64,000 nt of DNA, taken from positions 2,480,001 to 2,544,000 of the forward strand of contig CBDCSE010000002.1 of the NCBI GenBank assembly GCA_965221405.1, read 5' to 3'. Below, one piece after another: positions 1-9,466 of this stretch; position 1 is the first letter of the stretch; each line of letters begins with the position of its first letter. This DNA is from JAPOUP01 sp965221405. GTDB taxonomy: Bacteria; Pseudomonadota; Alphaproteobacteria; Rhodobacterales; Rhodobacteraceae. The position numbers were made by a program, and so were the translations under genes. Below the pieces are notes generated by a model. That model searched no databases. It saw only the letters and a program-made list of their open reading frames with translations, and was not told the DNA's origin.

Positions 1-454
1 TCCGGATCCGGCTCTCCGACCCCGGCGGGAACCGCCTCGGCCCGGTGCGCCGGTCGACGGGGGCCTCCCGAAGCCCCGGCATGCCGCGGAGCCTGCCGGC
101 GGTCACGTCCGCCGGCGCCGTTGCCGCCATGTCCGGGAACGCGGCGCCGGGGGCCGCGGGCACCCCCGCACCGGCCCTGTCGGTCTTCGCCAGTGCACCG
201 CCGGGCCGGGGGAGGTCCCGGCACCGGCGCGGGTTGACGGTGACGGCCCGGAAGCCCCGGTCGCGCGGCGACTGCAGGAGGGCCCCGTTCATCCGCCCCG
301 TGGCCTCCATGACGGCCCGCTCCGCGCCGCCGTCCCCGGGAGGCGGGCGGCCCCGCGCAGGCCGTCGGTGTCGCTGGTGGCGGTGCCGTCCCGCCCGTCG
401 GGTGGATGTCCGGCGTCTTCCCGCGCACGTCCATTCCAGCGCCTGCGGTGGTCA
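1..454 (-). pseudogene. IS110-family transposase remnant (N-terminal part, frameshifted, cut by window edge)
   Basis: Read on the minus strand in three successive frames, this stretch gives the landmarks of the IS110 DEDD domain in order: GMDVRGKTPDIHP near 390-440, then SDTDGLRG, then MEATGRMNGAL, AVTVNPRRCRDL and LAKTDRAGA. The Asp of MDV, the Glu of MEATG and the Asp of KTDR are the expected acidic residues of that family. No single frame is open across it, so at least two indels have broken the gene. The rest of the transposase lies beyond the window start or is lost. The family call comes from motif order only. Confidence 0.6.
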
Positions 455-702
455 TGGTCTCCCGCTCCCGTGCCCGTGACGGTCCGGTTCCCGGACCCGG
501 CATCCATCGGGACGCGGGAGGCTGGCGGGAGGACGGGCCGACCACGCTGGCGCACGGATCCGCGAATGCGATCCAGGATGCTTCCGGTCCGACCCGTCCT
601 GCGGGGCAGGCCCCGCTCCGCCGCCGCCCGGCCGGGCGGCGGCGGTCCCGGACCCGGCATCGACCGGGAGGGCGGCGGGAGCAAGGGACGGTTTTTCCAC
701 AC
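455..702. other. No gene seen between IS110 remnant and IS30 end
   Basis: Very GC-rich sequence is open in several frames on both strands, but none of the translations shows a recognisable domain. I read it as IS debris. Confidence 0.4.
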
Positions 703-717
703 CCCGGCGCCACTCCG

Positions 718-788
718 AAGCGCAACGCCGGGCCCTTTCCGGAGCGAGGGCGGAGCCCGAGCGGAGGAAAGGGCCCGGCGTTGCGCTT
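718..788. repeat. Perfect 23-bp inverted repeat (hairpin) inside the IS30 left end
   Basis: Positions 718-740 and 766-788 are exact reverse complements, starting AAGCGCAACGCCGGGCCC, with a 25-nt G-rich spacer. There is no T tract after it. Its outer half overlaps the IS30 terminal repeat, so it looks like a duplicated, inverted IS end rather than an ordinary terminator. Confidence 0.65.
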
Positions 789-944
789 TCCGCGCCCTCC
801 GACCCCCCTGATTCCGCACGGGAATGGCTCGGTCCCTTCGAATCGGAGCGTAGCGCCATCCGCCAGGCGGCGCAAGGCATGCCGACAGGTGCGCCGGGAC
901 GGCCCGCGGCGCGTGGGGGACGATCCGGCCGGACGGGGGGTCCC

Positions 945-1904
945 TCAGGGAGGCCGCGCCCGCAGGAACGCCTCCGCCGGCGTCAGGTAGCCCAGGACCC
1001 TGCGCGGACGCGCGTTCAGGCGGTCCTGGACGGCGCTCACCTCCGCGTCCGTCACTTTCCGGAAGTCCGTGCCCTTGGGAAGGTACCCCCGCACCAGGCC
1101 GTTGGTGTGCTCGTTCAGGCCCCGTTCCCAGGAGTGGTAGGGCCGCGCGAACAGGAAGTCAGCGCCGAGCGCCCCGGCCACCCGCGCGTGGTCGGCGAAC
1201 TCCTTGCCGTTGTCGGCCGTGACCGTGTGGACGGGGAGGGATCCGAGCATGCGCGTCATGGCCGCGCCGACCGCCGCCGCCGTCTTCCTGCCGGGCCTCT
1301 GGAGAAGGGTATACTTCGACGCCCTGTCCACCAGCGACACCACGGCGCCGCTGTGGCCCGCGCCCACGATCGTGTCCGCCTCCCAGTCGCCGACCCGCGC
1401 CTTCGCCTCCCCCGGCGCCGGGCGCCCGGGGATGTCCACCCGGCCCGGGATGTGGCCCCGGCCCGCGTGGGCCCCGCCCTTCCGGTTCGGCCTCTTTCCC
1501 CGGCGGCGCAGGTGCCGCCAGAGCTGGCCCCCGGCCCTGCGGTCGGCGTGGACGTGCCGGTAAATCCACTGGCGCCCCGCCACCGGGTGGCCCTCCAGGC
1601 GCAGCCGGCCGGCGACCTGCTCCGGGCTCCAGCCCCGCACCAGCCGCCCCTCCACCAGCGCCACCGGCTCCGGCGTCATCTTCCTGGGCACCGACGACGC
1701 CGCGCTGCGCCGCCCCTCGGCCAGCCGCTGCGCCTGGGCGTGCCGCTGGCCCCGGGCCCCGCCGTTGCGCCGGATCCCGCGCGGGACCGATGACGGACTG
1801 CGCCCGAGCTGGCGGGCGATCGCCCCGCCGGAAAGCCCGCTTTCCATCAGGGCGTGGATCTGGCATCTCTCGGGATAGGTCAGGTGGCGGTAGCCCTCGG
1901 GCAT
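945..1904 (-). CDS. IS30-family transposase
   Basis: This 319-residue protein is full length for the family and has no internal stop. The N-terminus carries the IS30 helix-turn-helix (RHLTYPERCQIHALMESGLS, then IARQLGRSPSS). The C-terminal half has the DDE catalytic core: Asp177 in GDWEADTIVG, Asp231 in TADNGKEF and Glu265 in RGLNEHTNG, followed by the usual R-x-Y-x-P-K-G-T segment. It cuts and joins the element ends. It is probably an intact copy. An N-terminal piece of a related element lies at 4203-4451, and a solo end near 30743 suggests several insertions in this genome. Confidence 0.93.
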   Translation of the reverse strand: MPEGYRHLTYPERCQIHALMESGLSGGAIARQLGRSPSSVPRGIRRNGGARGQRHAQAQRLAEGRRSAASSVPRKMTPEPVALVEGRLVRGWSPEQVAGRLRLEGHPVAGRQWIYRHVHADRRAGGQLWRHLRRRGKRPNRKGGAHAGRGHIPGRVDIPGRPAPGEAKARVGDWEADTIVGAGHSGAVVSLVDRASKYTLLQRPGRKTAAAVGAAMTRMLGSLPVHTVTADNGKEFADHARVAGALGADFLFARPYHSWERGLNEHTNGLVRGYLPKGTDFRKVTDAEVSAVQDRLNARPRRVLGYLTPAEAFLRARPP

Positions 1905-2066
1905 GGCGGTCTCCTCGGCTCAACACCGGGACTGTCGCCGCCATCCGGCCGATTCGCAACATCATGCGTCGATACGACCACCATTCACCCACATCGGGTG
2001 TTGCACTTCACTGTGGAACGGGGGTCAGGAATCCGCCCCCGACTTCTGCACAGCCACCTCCCCTGA

Positions 2067-2639
2067 TCAGTGCCGGTTCGCTGAGCATACGAGGCCGCCA
2101 GGCACGTTGACGTCGTGTCTGTTGCCCGGCGAAACGTCAATGAACGTTGGGATGTTCCCGCGCAGGCCGGGCAGGGCGCGCATCTTCACCGCCGCCTTGG
2201 CGCGGCGGAAACGGGCCCAGGGGAAGACCGGGAGGCACAGGTCGATGGTTGTGGAGTCGGGCGCGTAGACCGTGCTGTCGAGATCGACTCCGAAGCCGTC
2301 ATCGGCATGCAGGCCGCGCGCGGTCCGGATCAGGGATTGGGCGAAGTCGGCGTGGATGCGCCAGTCACGTCTCCCGTTGGCCTTGGCCAGCGTGTTGCGC
2401 GGGACCTGGCCCCGGAAGCCCATGTGGTGGGACCTGCCGGCCTGGGCGCGCAGGCAGGTCCCGATGTCACGCAGGCTTTCCCTGGAGGCCAGCCGGGCGA
2501 ACGCCATGCTGCGGAACCGGTCCCGGCAGCTGAAGCGCCTGACGCGCCGATGGCCGCTGTAGCGTCCGATACAGCGCCGAAGGGTGTGCATCGGCAGGTG
2601 ATCCATGACCTGCGCGAAGACCGGTTTGCCAGTGTACAT
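2067..2639 (-). pseudogene. IS4-family transposase, N-terminal half only (DUF4372 domain)
   Basis: The start is the ATG at 2639 (MYTGKPVFAQVMDHLP), which fits the IS4-group N-terminus. It continues with FSCRDRFRSMAFARL, ESLRDI, HHMGFRGQVPRNTLAKAN, the first catalytic Asp context DSTTIDLCLPVFPWA, and KAAVKMRALPGLRGNIPTF. Homology ends near RHDVNV (about 2103). A short unrelated tail then reaches a stop at 2067, so roughly the C-terminal half, including the catalytic Glu, is missing. The break lies next to the IS30 right end. Confidence 0.8.
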
Positions 2640-3278
2640 GGCTGGGGCCCTCCAAATGGGGGAATCGGCTGGAGAGCATGAATTTCGCGCACGGGCAGTC
2701 CAGGTCGGTGACACCCCCGGAAGCCGCTTTTCCTTATTGATTATGGGTGGTTACGGGACTTTCCCGTGAGTTTAACGGGACAGTAGTGATTTGGTTTAGT
2801 ATTATGCATCTGACGGGGGATCCACCATGACGTGTGTGTCGTTTCTCTCCGATGCCGTTGTCGGATATCTCCTTCTTTCATTTGGGTTCGAGGCTGGACG
2901 TAGGCCAGCCCGGTGGGAGCGTAAGCGAGCCATCCTTGGCGTTCAAGGCCGAAACGCGGCGGCTCGCCCCCCATATGGTAAGGCCGCCGCGCGTTCCGAG
3001 CGTCGGAACCGGGACTCAGGCACCCCGGAACGGGCCCGGACCCTCGCCGTCCTCCAGTGGGTCGACACCGCCCCGTGGCAGGCGGAACGGCACAGGCAGT
3101 GCAGGGACAGGGCACGGGAGAACGGCAGGCCGCGGCGTTGCGACGTCACCTTCAGGCCCAAGTGGTGACGGGCCGCAGTGTCTGGTGGAGGAACGTATGG
3201 AGACGTCGTTGGGCCGTAGGAAACTGGCGTCGATGTCCGGCAGCGGCGGCCGACGCCTTCGCTCCGTGTTGGGCTCGA
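2640..3278. other. Intergenic; no supported gene
   Basis: Short open frames exist on both strands, but none shows a recognisable domain. The stretch around 2730-2830 is clearly more AT-rich than its surroundings. Confidence 0.4.
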
Positions 3279-4198
3279 TCAGAGGTATCGCCCGTTTCTT
3301 CCGCATCCATTGGCAAGGGGGCGGCCCAAAGGCCGCACCGGAAAGTCAGTTACGTTTCCGCGGCGGCCGGTTCCGATCCGGGAGCCGCCCGCGCGGGAAA
3401 CTGGCCTACCCGGCATTGGAGGTAATCCGGATCCCTCAACCCGGCAGTTTCCGGTCAGTGCACGGCAACCTCTCAACGCGTCTTGCGCCGCTTCACGCTC
3501 GGTTCCGTGACCCGAACTTACCGACCCCGCGCAGCTGTCTCCCTGCGCGATAGCCCCGCAGCTGTTGCGCCACGAGTTGTATCCGCCACGGATAATGTTG
3601 GCCTAGTTGCCCAACCGAACCACCGCCGCATGTCCGGAGCGCGGCGTTCACCGCATCCACGTTGCTTTGATAGGGCCCGCCGAACCCGACCCATCCCCGG
3701 CTCCTGCAGTTTCGGGAGAGGTCGGTCACCGCGACCGCCATCCACTGGTCCGGTGCTCGGGCGACCGTCACGGCGATGGTCGCCGTCGCCGTGAACCCAC
3801 CGGGATCGGTGGCGGTGATCGTGGCCGTGCAGTCCCGCCCGGCGGTCACGGACACGCGCCCCCCGGAAATCCAGGCGGTAGCGACCCGCTGGTTGTCGGA
3901 CGACGCCCTGTAGGTCAGCCGGTTGCCATTCGGGTCACGGGCGTTTATGGTATACGCTACGCTGCTTCCCTGCTGAAGCGTCACGGGTTAAACCGCCTAT
4001 GGTGGGCGGCCTGTTGCCGCCCGCAGGCGGGTTGACCGGAGGCGTGCCGCTCCCGCAGCTCCTTCCTCCCGCGCTCTCGCACCGGTTTCTGGCCACCGAC
4101 CTCGCGCCGTTCACCGTGGAGTAGCCCGTCGCAAGGCCTACGGCGTAGCCGGCAGAGCAGTCGTTCCCCCGATGGCTAAAGACAAACTCGCCGTAGGA
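3279..4198 (-). pseudogene. Decayed secreted protein with DUF4189-like and Ig-like repeats
   Basis: Frames on the minus strand give, in order: a DUF4189-like unit (SYGEFVFSHRGNDCSAGYA, then GYSTVNGARSVARNRCESAG), a proline-rich linker, a cadherin/Ig-like module (SVAYTINARDPNGNRLTYRA through TITATDPGGFTATATI), a second DUF4189-like unit (QWMAVAVTDLSRNC to NAALRTCGGG) and a third (GDSCAGSVSSGHGTEREAA to CRALTGNC). A small indel near 3985 breaks the linker and another near 3620 breaks the second unit. Such proteins are usually exported and have paired cysteines. The 5' end is missing and is replaced by an IS30 fragment. Domain names are inferred from motif resemblance. Confidence 0.55.
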
Positions 4199-4202
4199 TC
4201 AG

Positions 4203-4451
4203 CTACCGCCGCCCCGAGACCCGCGCCCGGCGACGGTCCAGCCCGCCCGGTGGTGGCTGTAGCCGGAGTGCTCCGGGCCAACGTGGGTGTACGCAACCGC
4301 GGGACGGACCGAATACCGGGCCCGGGCGTGCCGACAGGCCCCGGGCTCCACGGTTGCGCCGGATCCCGCGCCAGACAGTCGTGCGGGCGCGGCCCGGTCG
4401 GCGGGCGATCGCCCCGTCAGAAAGGGAGCATCGTATAGTTTGTTCGCCCAA
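4203..4451 (-). pseudogene. IS30-family transposase N-terminal fragment
   Basis: The segment SLSDGAIARRPGR with TTVWRGIRRNRGARG matches the helix-turn-helix region of IS30 transposases, including the neighbouring copy at 945-1904. The DDE core is absent and the remaining frame is not recognisable. It abuts the missing 5' end of the DUF4189 pseudogene, so this insertion may have truncated it. Confidence 0.6.
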
Positions 4452-4580
4452 CTACGCTAAGGGGCAACAAACGGAGAATATCCCTGCAAATGGGCGGTCT
4501 GAGTGACGGATGTACCGCATTCCACGAGGCCATGAAGTTCCTGTTTTGTTCTGTGAGAGGCCTCGCCGGGCGACATTACG

Positions 4581-5639
4581 TCATGGTTGGTCAGTCCATG
4601 CGGGAGGTCGCCGTTTAAGCGTTTCGCCAAGCTGGAGTTTCGGCTTGAGGACAATCCGCTCGCCGCCGCTGGAGTCCTGACCGACGCTCCGTGAAACAAG
4701 CCTTGCCGCCTCACGTCCTATCTCAGCGCGGCAGGCGTCCATGGTGGCCAGTTTCCGCGGCAGGCCATCGAGGAGATCCATTCCGTTAAAACCCGCCAGC
4801 CCTATCTGTCCGGGAACATCGATGCCATTGTCAAGACAGTGGAGAAGGCCTCCTGCGCCGATCATGTCATTTGAGTAGTAGAGAAAGTCGAGATCAGGTG
4901 CCCGCCTGAGTATCGCTTCCGTCATCTCGCGCCCCTTGAGCAGGGAGCTGCCGCCTTCGTAGAATTCCTGGTCCGCGACCTCCAGGCCAGCCTTGGCCAT
5001 CGCCTCGGTGAAGCCCTCGAACCGCTTCCGCGCACGGTGATCAAGTGGCATTTTGGTACCGAGGAAACCGATTCTCCTATAACCGGCCTCGATGATGGCC
5101 GCAGCCATCCGCCGTCCGGCGCGGCGATGTGAGATACCCACCATCGAGTCGATCGGTTCCCCGTCGGTATCCATGATCTCAATGATCGGAATTTCGGCAT
5201 TGCGCAGCAGCAGGCGGCTCGCCTCGGAATGCTCCAGACCTGCAATGATCGCACCCGATGGCCGCCAGCTCAGCATCTCGTACAGAACGGCTTCCTCGCG
5301 CTCGGGATCATAGTTCGTCACTCCGAACACAGGTTGCAGGGGCACCGTCTCAAATACCTCCGCGATACCGCGTAGAACCTCAGGGAAAACAAGATTCCCG
5401 AGAGAGGGAACGATTACGGCGACGAGGTTAACTTTCTGCGAGGCCAGGGATCCTGCGATCCGGTTCGGCACGTAACCAAGTGACTTCGACGCCTCCAAAA
5501 CCTTGGTGCGGGTGGCTTCGCTTACGTCACCAGTGCGCCGCAGGACGCGGCTGACAGTCATTTCGCTGACGCCGGCGGCTTCAGATACGTCGCGAAGTGT
5601 CAAGGGGCGGGCTGACCTTGCATTCCTGCTGTCATTCAT
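4581..5639 (-). CDS. LacI-family transcriptional regulator (GntR-like sugar-acid type)
   Basis: The ATG at 5639 (MNDSRNARSARPLTLRDVSE) gives 352 residues, normal for LacI proteins; the open frame extends upstream but without homology. Residues about 14-60 form the LacI helix-turn-helix and hinge (VSEAAGVSEMTVSRVLRRTG, LGYVPNRIAGSLASQ). The rest is a periplasmic-binding-protein-like effector domain beginning VNLVAVIVPSLGN. The sequence is closest in style to E. coli GntR. The gene stands alone between IS debris and a tRNA, so its target is not evident. A partial GCAA-TTGC palindrome in front of the TRAP genes is one candidate. Confidence 0.9.
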   Translation of the reverse strand: MNDSRNARSARPLTLRDVSEAAGVSEMTVSRVLRRTGDVSEATRTKVLEASKSLGYVPNRIAGSLASQKVNLVAVIVPSLGNLVFPEVLRGIAEVFETVPLQPVFGVTNYDPEREEAVLYEMLSWRPSGAIIAGLEHSEASRLLLRNAEIPIIEIMDTDGEPIDSMVGISHRRAGRRMAAAIIEAGYRRIGFLGTKMPLDHRARKRFEGFTEAMAKAGLEVADQEFYEGGSSLLKGREMTEAILRRAPDLDFLYYSNDMIGAGGLLHCLDNGIDVPGQIGLAGFNGMDLLDGLPRKLATMDACRAEIGREAARLVSRSVGQDSSGGERIVLKPKLQLGETLKRRPPAWTDQP

Positions 5640-5976
5640 GAACGTTTGCTCTCCGATCCTGGCCTGCCCGGACATTATCGGCTGGGCGTGGAGTTGTCCA
5701 AGAGTTCGATTATAAGGCACTCCACAGCGGGACCGTCGCAAGCCCCCTCGATCCCGGTCAGCCCTTTTTTGTCGATCGAAGGATGTTTGATCAGTGGATG
5801 AAGGGGCCATCCGGGATCGGGACACCCGACGGAGCGGATCAAACCATGTTCGTCCAACCGATCCGGCGAAAACCCGGAGCCCGCCCTCCGTTTCTCTTCC
5901 GGAATCCCGTAGGTCGATCCGGGCCCAACTTTCCGGATGACTTATCATTCGATCCGCAGTAAGGCCAAGCGACGCA
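5640..5976. other. Intergenic between LacI regulator and tRNA-Arg
   Basis: It should hold the promoters of the regulator and the tRNA. I see no gene and no clear operator. Confidence 0.4.
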
Positions 5977-6053
5977 GGCCCCGTAGCTCAGCTGGATAGA
6001 GCGACCGCCTCCTAAGCGGTAGGTCACAGGTTCGAATCCTGTCGGGGTCGCCA
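5977..6053 (+). tRNA. tRNA-Arg (anticodon CCT)
   Basis: The 77 nt fold as a standard cloverleaf. The acceptor stem is GGCCCCG with CGGGGTC, the D arm GCTC/GAGC, the anticodon stem ACCGC/GCGGT with loop CTCCTAA, and the T arm ACAGG-TTCGAAT-CCTGT, with an encoded CCA. Anticodon CCT reads AGG. The last part of the gene is repeated at 16406-16424, marking it as the integration site of the island that follows. Confidence 0.97.
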
Positions 6054-6055
6054 AC
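6037..6055. other. attL candidate: tRNA 3' end direct repeat
   Basis: TCCTGTCGGGGTCGCCAAC covers the end of the T arm and the 3' acceptor strand with CCA. It recurs at 16406-16424 with one change (T to C). Repeats of a tRNA 3' end are the normal scar of tyrosine-recombinase integration. Confidence 0.75.
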
Positions 6056-6120
6056 TTGTCATTTTATTCCCTTCTTCTCAGTATCTTGCAGGGTGGTTTT
6101 GCCCAACCCACCGTCTAGGG

Positions 6121-8285
6121 TCAGACGTCCTGACATCGGGATTGTGACCTGACGGCCCGGGATGCGCTTTTTTTCAGCAAATCAACGGTTTTTCCGTCAT
6201 TTCCGCTTGACGGCCCGGGCGAGACAACCGCAATATGATATGATGCCTCATTTCGGAATCCGCACCCATGGACACGCTCTCCATGCACCCCGCGGACGCC
6301 GTCCGGATCGGCGCCTCGTGCTTCTCCTTCGCGTCCGGCGGCGGACGGACCGTCCACTTCTCCAACCTGGAGCCCTTCGACTGCCACGACGAGGACGACC
6401 GTCCGGTGATGCTGCTGCGGATCGCGAGGTTCGCGAGGCACGGCGTCCCCCAGAGGGTCCTGCAGGACGCGTTCGGCGTCTGACGCGCGACGGTCCAGCG
6501 GGCCGTCAGGAAGCTCCGGGACGGGGGCGGGGCGGCGTTCCACGAGCCGCGCAGGGGGCGCGGCGCCAGCGTGATCACCGGCGCGACGGCGGAGGAGGCG
6601 AACCGTCTCCTGGCCGGGGGCATGGGCGGCGCGGCCGTGGCCAGGGAACCGGGCGTTCCGCCATCGACGGTGTACCACAACATCCACAGGGGCCTAATCG
6701 GAGCCGGGGCGCCGGCCGCCGGGAAGGCGTCGGCCGGGACGGGAGCCGACGCGGGATCCGTCGCCGGAGAGGCCCCGCCCGGCCGGAGCGAGCGGGACCG
6801 GCGCGACCGGGCGGCGCCGATGGGCCGGGCGGCGCGCGACTGCGCGGGCCGCGTCGCGGCCTCGGCGGGGGCGATGGAGGAGGCGCTGCCGCGCTTCGGC
6901 GAGCCGCTGTCGGCGGTCGCCCGCGGCGGCGTCCTGGCCGCGCTGCCGGCGCTGCTGGAGGAGGGTCTCCTGCGGCGCGCGGACAGGTTCCTGTCGCTGC
7001 CGAAGGGGTACTACGGGCTGACGAGCACGCTTCTCCTGCCCGCGTTCCTGTTCCTGGCGCGGGTCCGCAACCCCGAGGCGCTGCGCCACGAGGCGCCCGG
7101 GGAATGGGGCGCGGTCCCCGGCCTGGACCGCTGCCCGGAGGCGAAGACGCTGCGTCGGAAGGTCAGGGCGCCCGCGGCGGACGAAAGGCGGGTGAAGGGC
7201 TGGCAGGACGCGCTGGCGCGGGACTGGATGGCCGACGGCGGTGACACGGTCGCCACGCTGTCCGTGGACGGGCACGTGAAGGCCTGCGCCGGACGGAAGG
7301 GCCGGCTTCGTGCCGCGCCAGAGGCTCTGCCTGCCGGCCTCGGCGGGCTGCTGTGCCTGCACCGGGACCTCGACCCCGGCATGGCCAGGGCGCTGGAGCG
7401 GGACGTGCTTCCGGCGCTGGAGCGGATCGGCCTGCCGGGGCCGGACGCGCCGGACCTCACGGCCTCGGGGGACGCCGCGCCCGCGCTGACGCTGGTCTTC
7501 GACCGGGAGGGATGGAGCCCGGCGCCGTTCGCCCGCCTCGCCCGCCGCGGCGTCGCGGTGATCACCTGGCACAAGGGCTTCAGGGGCGGGGACTGGCCGG
7601 AGGCGGAGTTCCGCGCCGTCGGGACGCCGATCCACGGCCCCGGCGGAACCGGTTCCGCCGAAGCGCGCCTCGCCGAGAGGCGGATCCGGCTGGGAGGCGG
7701 GCCGGAGGTCCGCCAGATCCGCCGCCTGCTGGACACGGGCCGGCAGGTCCCGCCCGTGACCACGGATCCCGTCACGCCGACGGAGCGGATCGCGGGCGCG
7801 CTGTTCCCGCGGTGGGCCCGGGAAAGCTTCTTCAGGTACATGTGCGGGGACCTGCCCACGCACGTCAGGGTCGCGGAACCCGGCGAGGGCGGGACGCTCG
7901 ACGCGCTGCCCTCCGGCGAGAGGCCGCTCCTCGACGTGATCCGCATGATCGCCTGCCGGGCGGAAACCAGGATGATGCCCGCGGTCGCCGCGGCCTAGGG
8001 GAGCAGGCGGCGCCCCGGGCGTCCGCTCGCGGAGCTGTTCCGGTCGGAGGCCGACATAATTCCCGACCCGGAGAACGGCGTCCTGCGGGTGCGCGTCCCC
8101 GGCACCGCCAGCGACGCCGGCGTCGCCGCGATCGCCGGACTGCCCGACGAGCTCAACGAAACCCGCACGGTCTTCCCCGGAACCGGACTGCGCATGGTCT
8201 ACGAACTGCCCCAGGTCGCACCGACCACCGGACAGGAGGCATCACGTTCATTGTAGAAAATCTGGTCCGAGGTCAGGACGTCTGA
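6121..8285 (+). mobile_element. Transposon with 19-bp terminal inverted repeats and one large transposase
   Basis: The left end 6121-6134 (TCAGACGTCCTGAC) is perfectly inverted at 8272-8285, and the match extends to 18 of 19 bases (6121-6139 with 8267-8285). The repeats bracket one long reading frame. I saw no convincing target duplication. The transposase type belongs to elements usually left unclassified. Confidence 0.75.
6268..8256 (+). pseudogene. Transposase of the 6121-8285 element, interrupted by two in-frame stop codons
   Basis: One frame runs 663 codons with no frameshift but with TGA at 6481-6483 and TAG at 7996-7998. Sense continues across both stops. The N-terminus has the family look (HFSNLEPFDCHDEDDRPVML), followed after the TGA by a helix-turn-helix (RATVQRAVRKLRDGGGAAFH; RRGRGASVITGATAEEAN). 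The body follows, and after the TAG the typical C-terminus (LFRSEADIIPDPENGVL, PDELNETRTVFPGTGLRMVY). A downstream ATG at 6571 could restart a shorter product. It is most simply a pseudogene through nonsense mutation. Confidence 0.75.
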
Positions 8286-8300
8286 AGTTGGGCAAATTTG

Positions 8301-9416
8301 GTAACTGCTCACCCCCTGATGTCGATGCGATGCCACAGTTACGATCGCTGACCGGCGTGCAGCGCTGGGGTGCAGGGCCTTGTGCGCCTGCCTGTGGCAT
8401 TGACGGTGAACGGCCCGGCAGCGCTGCGGGACTGGCGGCGGGTCGCCTGGCAGGTGACGGCCCCGGCCCGGGTGCGCACCGAGGTGGTGTGGCCCGACTT
8501 CGAGCCGGGCCGGACGCACCGGGCCGGCCACGCCGGGCGGAACGCGACCGACCGCCAGCGCATCAGGCGCAGGGCCGCCCGCCGGGACGGGGGCTACCGG
8601 AGGATGTCGGCGGCGGAGCGCTGCTGAAAGCCCCGGCCCTGCATGCCGACGAGACCGGCCTGCGGGTCGACGGCAGGACCCAGTGGCTCCATGTGCCGGG
8701 CGACGGAGATCTGACCTTGAGGTTCCTGCACCGCAGGCGCGGCAGGGAGGCCATCGAGGAGATCGGCGTCATCCCGCGCTACGCCGGCACGCTGGTCCAT
8801 GACTGCTGGAAGGCCTACCTGACCTACACCGGCTGCAGGCACCAGCTGTGCGGCTCGCATCTCCTTCGCGAGCTGACCTTCATCGTCGACTCCAACGGCA
8901 TGCGCTGGGCCCGCCTGATGAAGACACTGCTCCGCCTGGCATGTCACCGGGTCAACGCAAGCCCCACCAGGACCCTGACCGGGAATCTCCGACGGACCGT
9001 GCGCACGCGGTATCGCACCATCCCCGGGCATGGGCTCAGGGAACTGCCCGGGATCCCGCCACGCCCCAAGGGACGGCGCGGGCGGATCGCGAAGTCCGAC
9101 GCGCACAACCTGCATGAACGCCTCGTCAGGCACGGGGACTCCGTCCTGCGCTTCATGAGTGACCCACACGCCAGCTTCACCAAAAACACTGGCGAGCGCA
9201 GGATCCGCATGGCAAAGTCCAGGCTCAAGGTGTCCGGGTGTTTCCGCACCCAGTTCCACGCCGAAGCATGGTGCCGTATCCCAGGCTATCTGATCTCCAT
9301 GGCCGCACAGGGCTACAATCCCCTCACCGCCATCCAGATCGCGCTCGCCGGAGACGCCGCCAACATAATCAGAGAGCACGACGCCTGAACCGCCTCCACA
9401 GGGGGTGAGCAGTTAC
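8301..9416 (+). mobile_element. IS66-family element, internally altered, with 8-bp target duplication
   Basis: Perfect 18-bp ends GTAACTGCTCACCCCCTG at 8301-8318 and inverted at 9399-9416 are flanked by the direct 8-bp repeat CAAATTTG (8293-8300 and 9417-9424). An 8-bp duplication is the IS66 hallmark. At 1116 bp it is less than half the usual IS66 length. The tnpA/tnpB accessory genes and the first half of tnpC are missing, so it can only move if helped in trans. Confidence 0.9.
8622..9388 (+). pseudogene. tnpC: IS66 TnpC transposase, C-terminal part
   Basis: The translation matches the IS66 catalytic and C-terminal regions: LHADETGLRVDGRTQWLHV (first Asp), DCWKAYLTY, HQLCGSHLLREL, DSNGMRWARLMK, and RRIRMAKSRLKVSGCFRT near the end. 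Upstream of about 8620 the sequence no longer matches IS66. There an overlapping frame (8370-8627) reads WPDFEPGRTHRAGH and NATDRQRIRRRAARRDGG, which is not transposase-like. The N-terminal half was therefore replaced or heavily rearranged. Confidence 0.85.
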
Positions 9417-9466
9417 CAAATTTGTAAGCAAATCGAGGGGGAAGAGGCGAGAGTCATACGAATTGA

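Larger units (their letters stand above)
703..2023 (-). mobile_element. IS30-family insertion sequence with candidate terminal repeats
   Basis: The transposase is flanked by related ends. Read outward, the left end (730 to 703) begins GGCGTTGCGCTTCGGAGTGG and the right end (from 1997) begins GGTGTTGCACTTCACTGTGG. They match at 15 of 20 positions, and both run into a G-rich tail. The left end sits over 200 bp beyond the transposase stop, which is long for the family and includes a large hairpin. I could not identify a convincing short target duplication. The outer limits are therefore approximate. Confidence 0.5.

Noticed and set aside
718..788. Large hairpin read as a transcription terminator
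   Set aside because: There is no U-rich tract, and it overlaps the IS30 end. An IS-derived repeat explains it better.
2827..3168. Open frames on both strands between IS4 and the DUF4189 pseudogene
   Set aside because: No recognisable domain, no ribosome site, and overlapping frames are expected in such GC-rich sequence.
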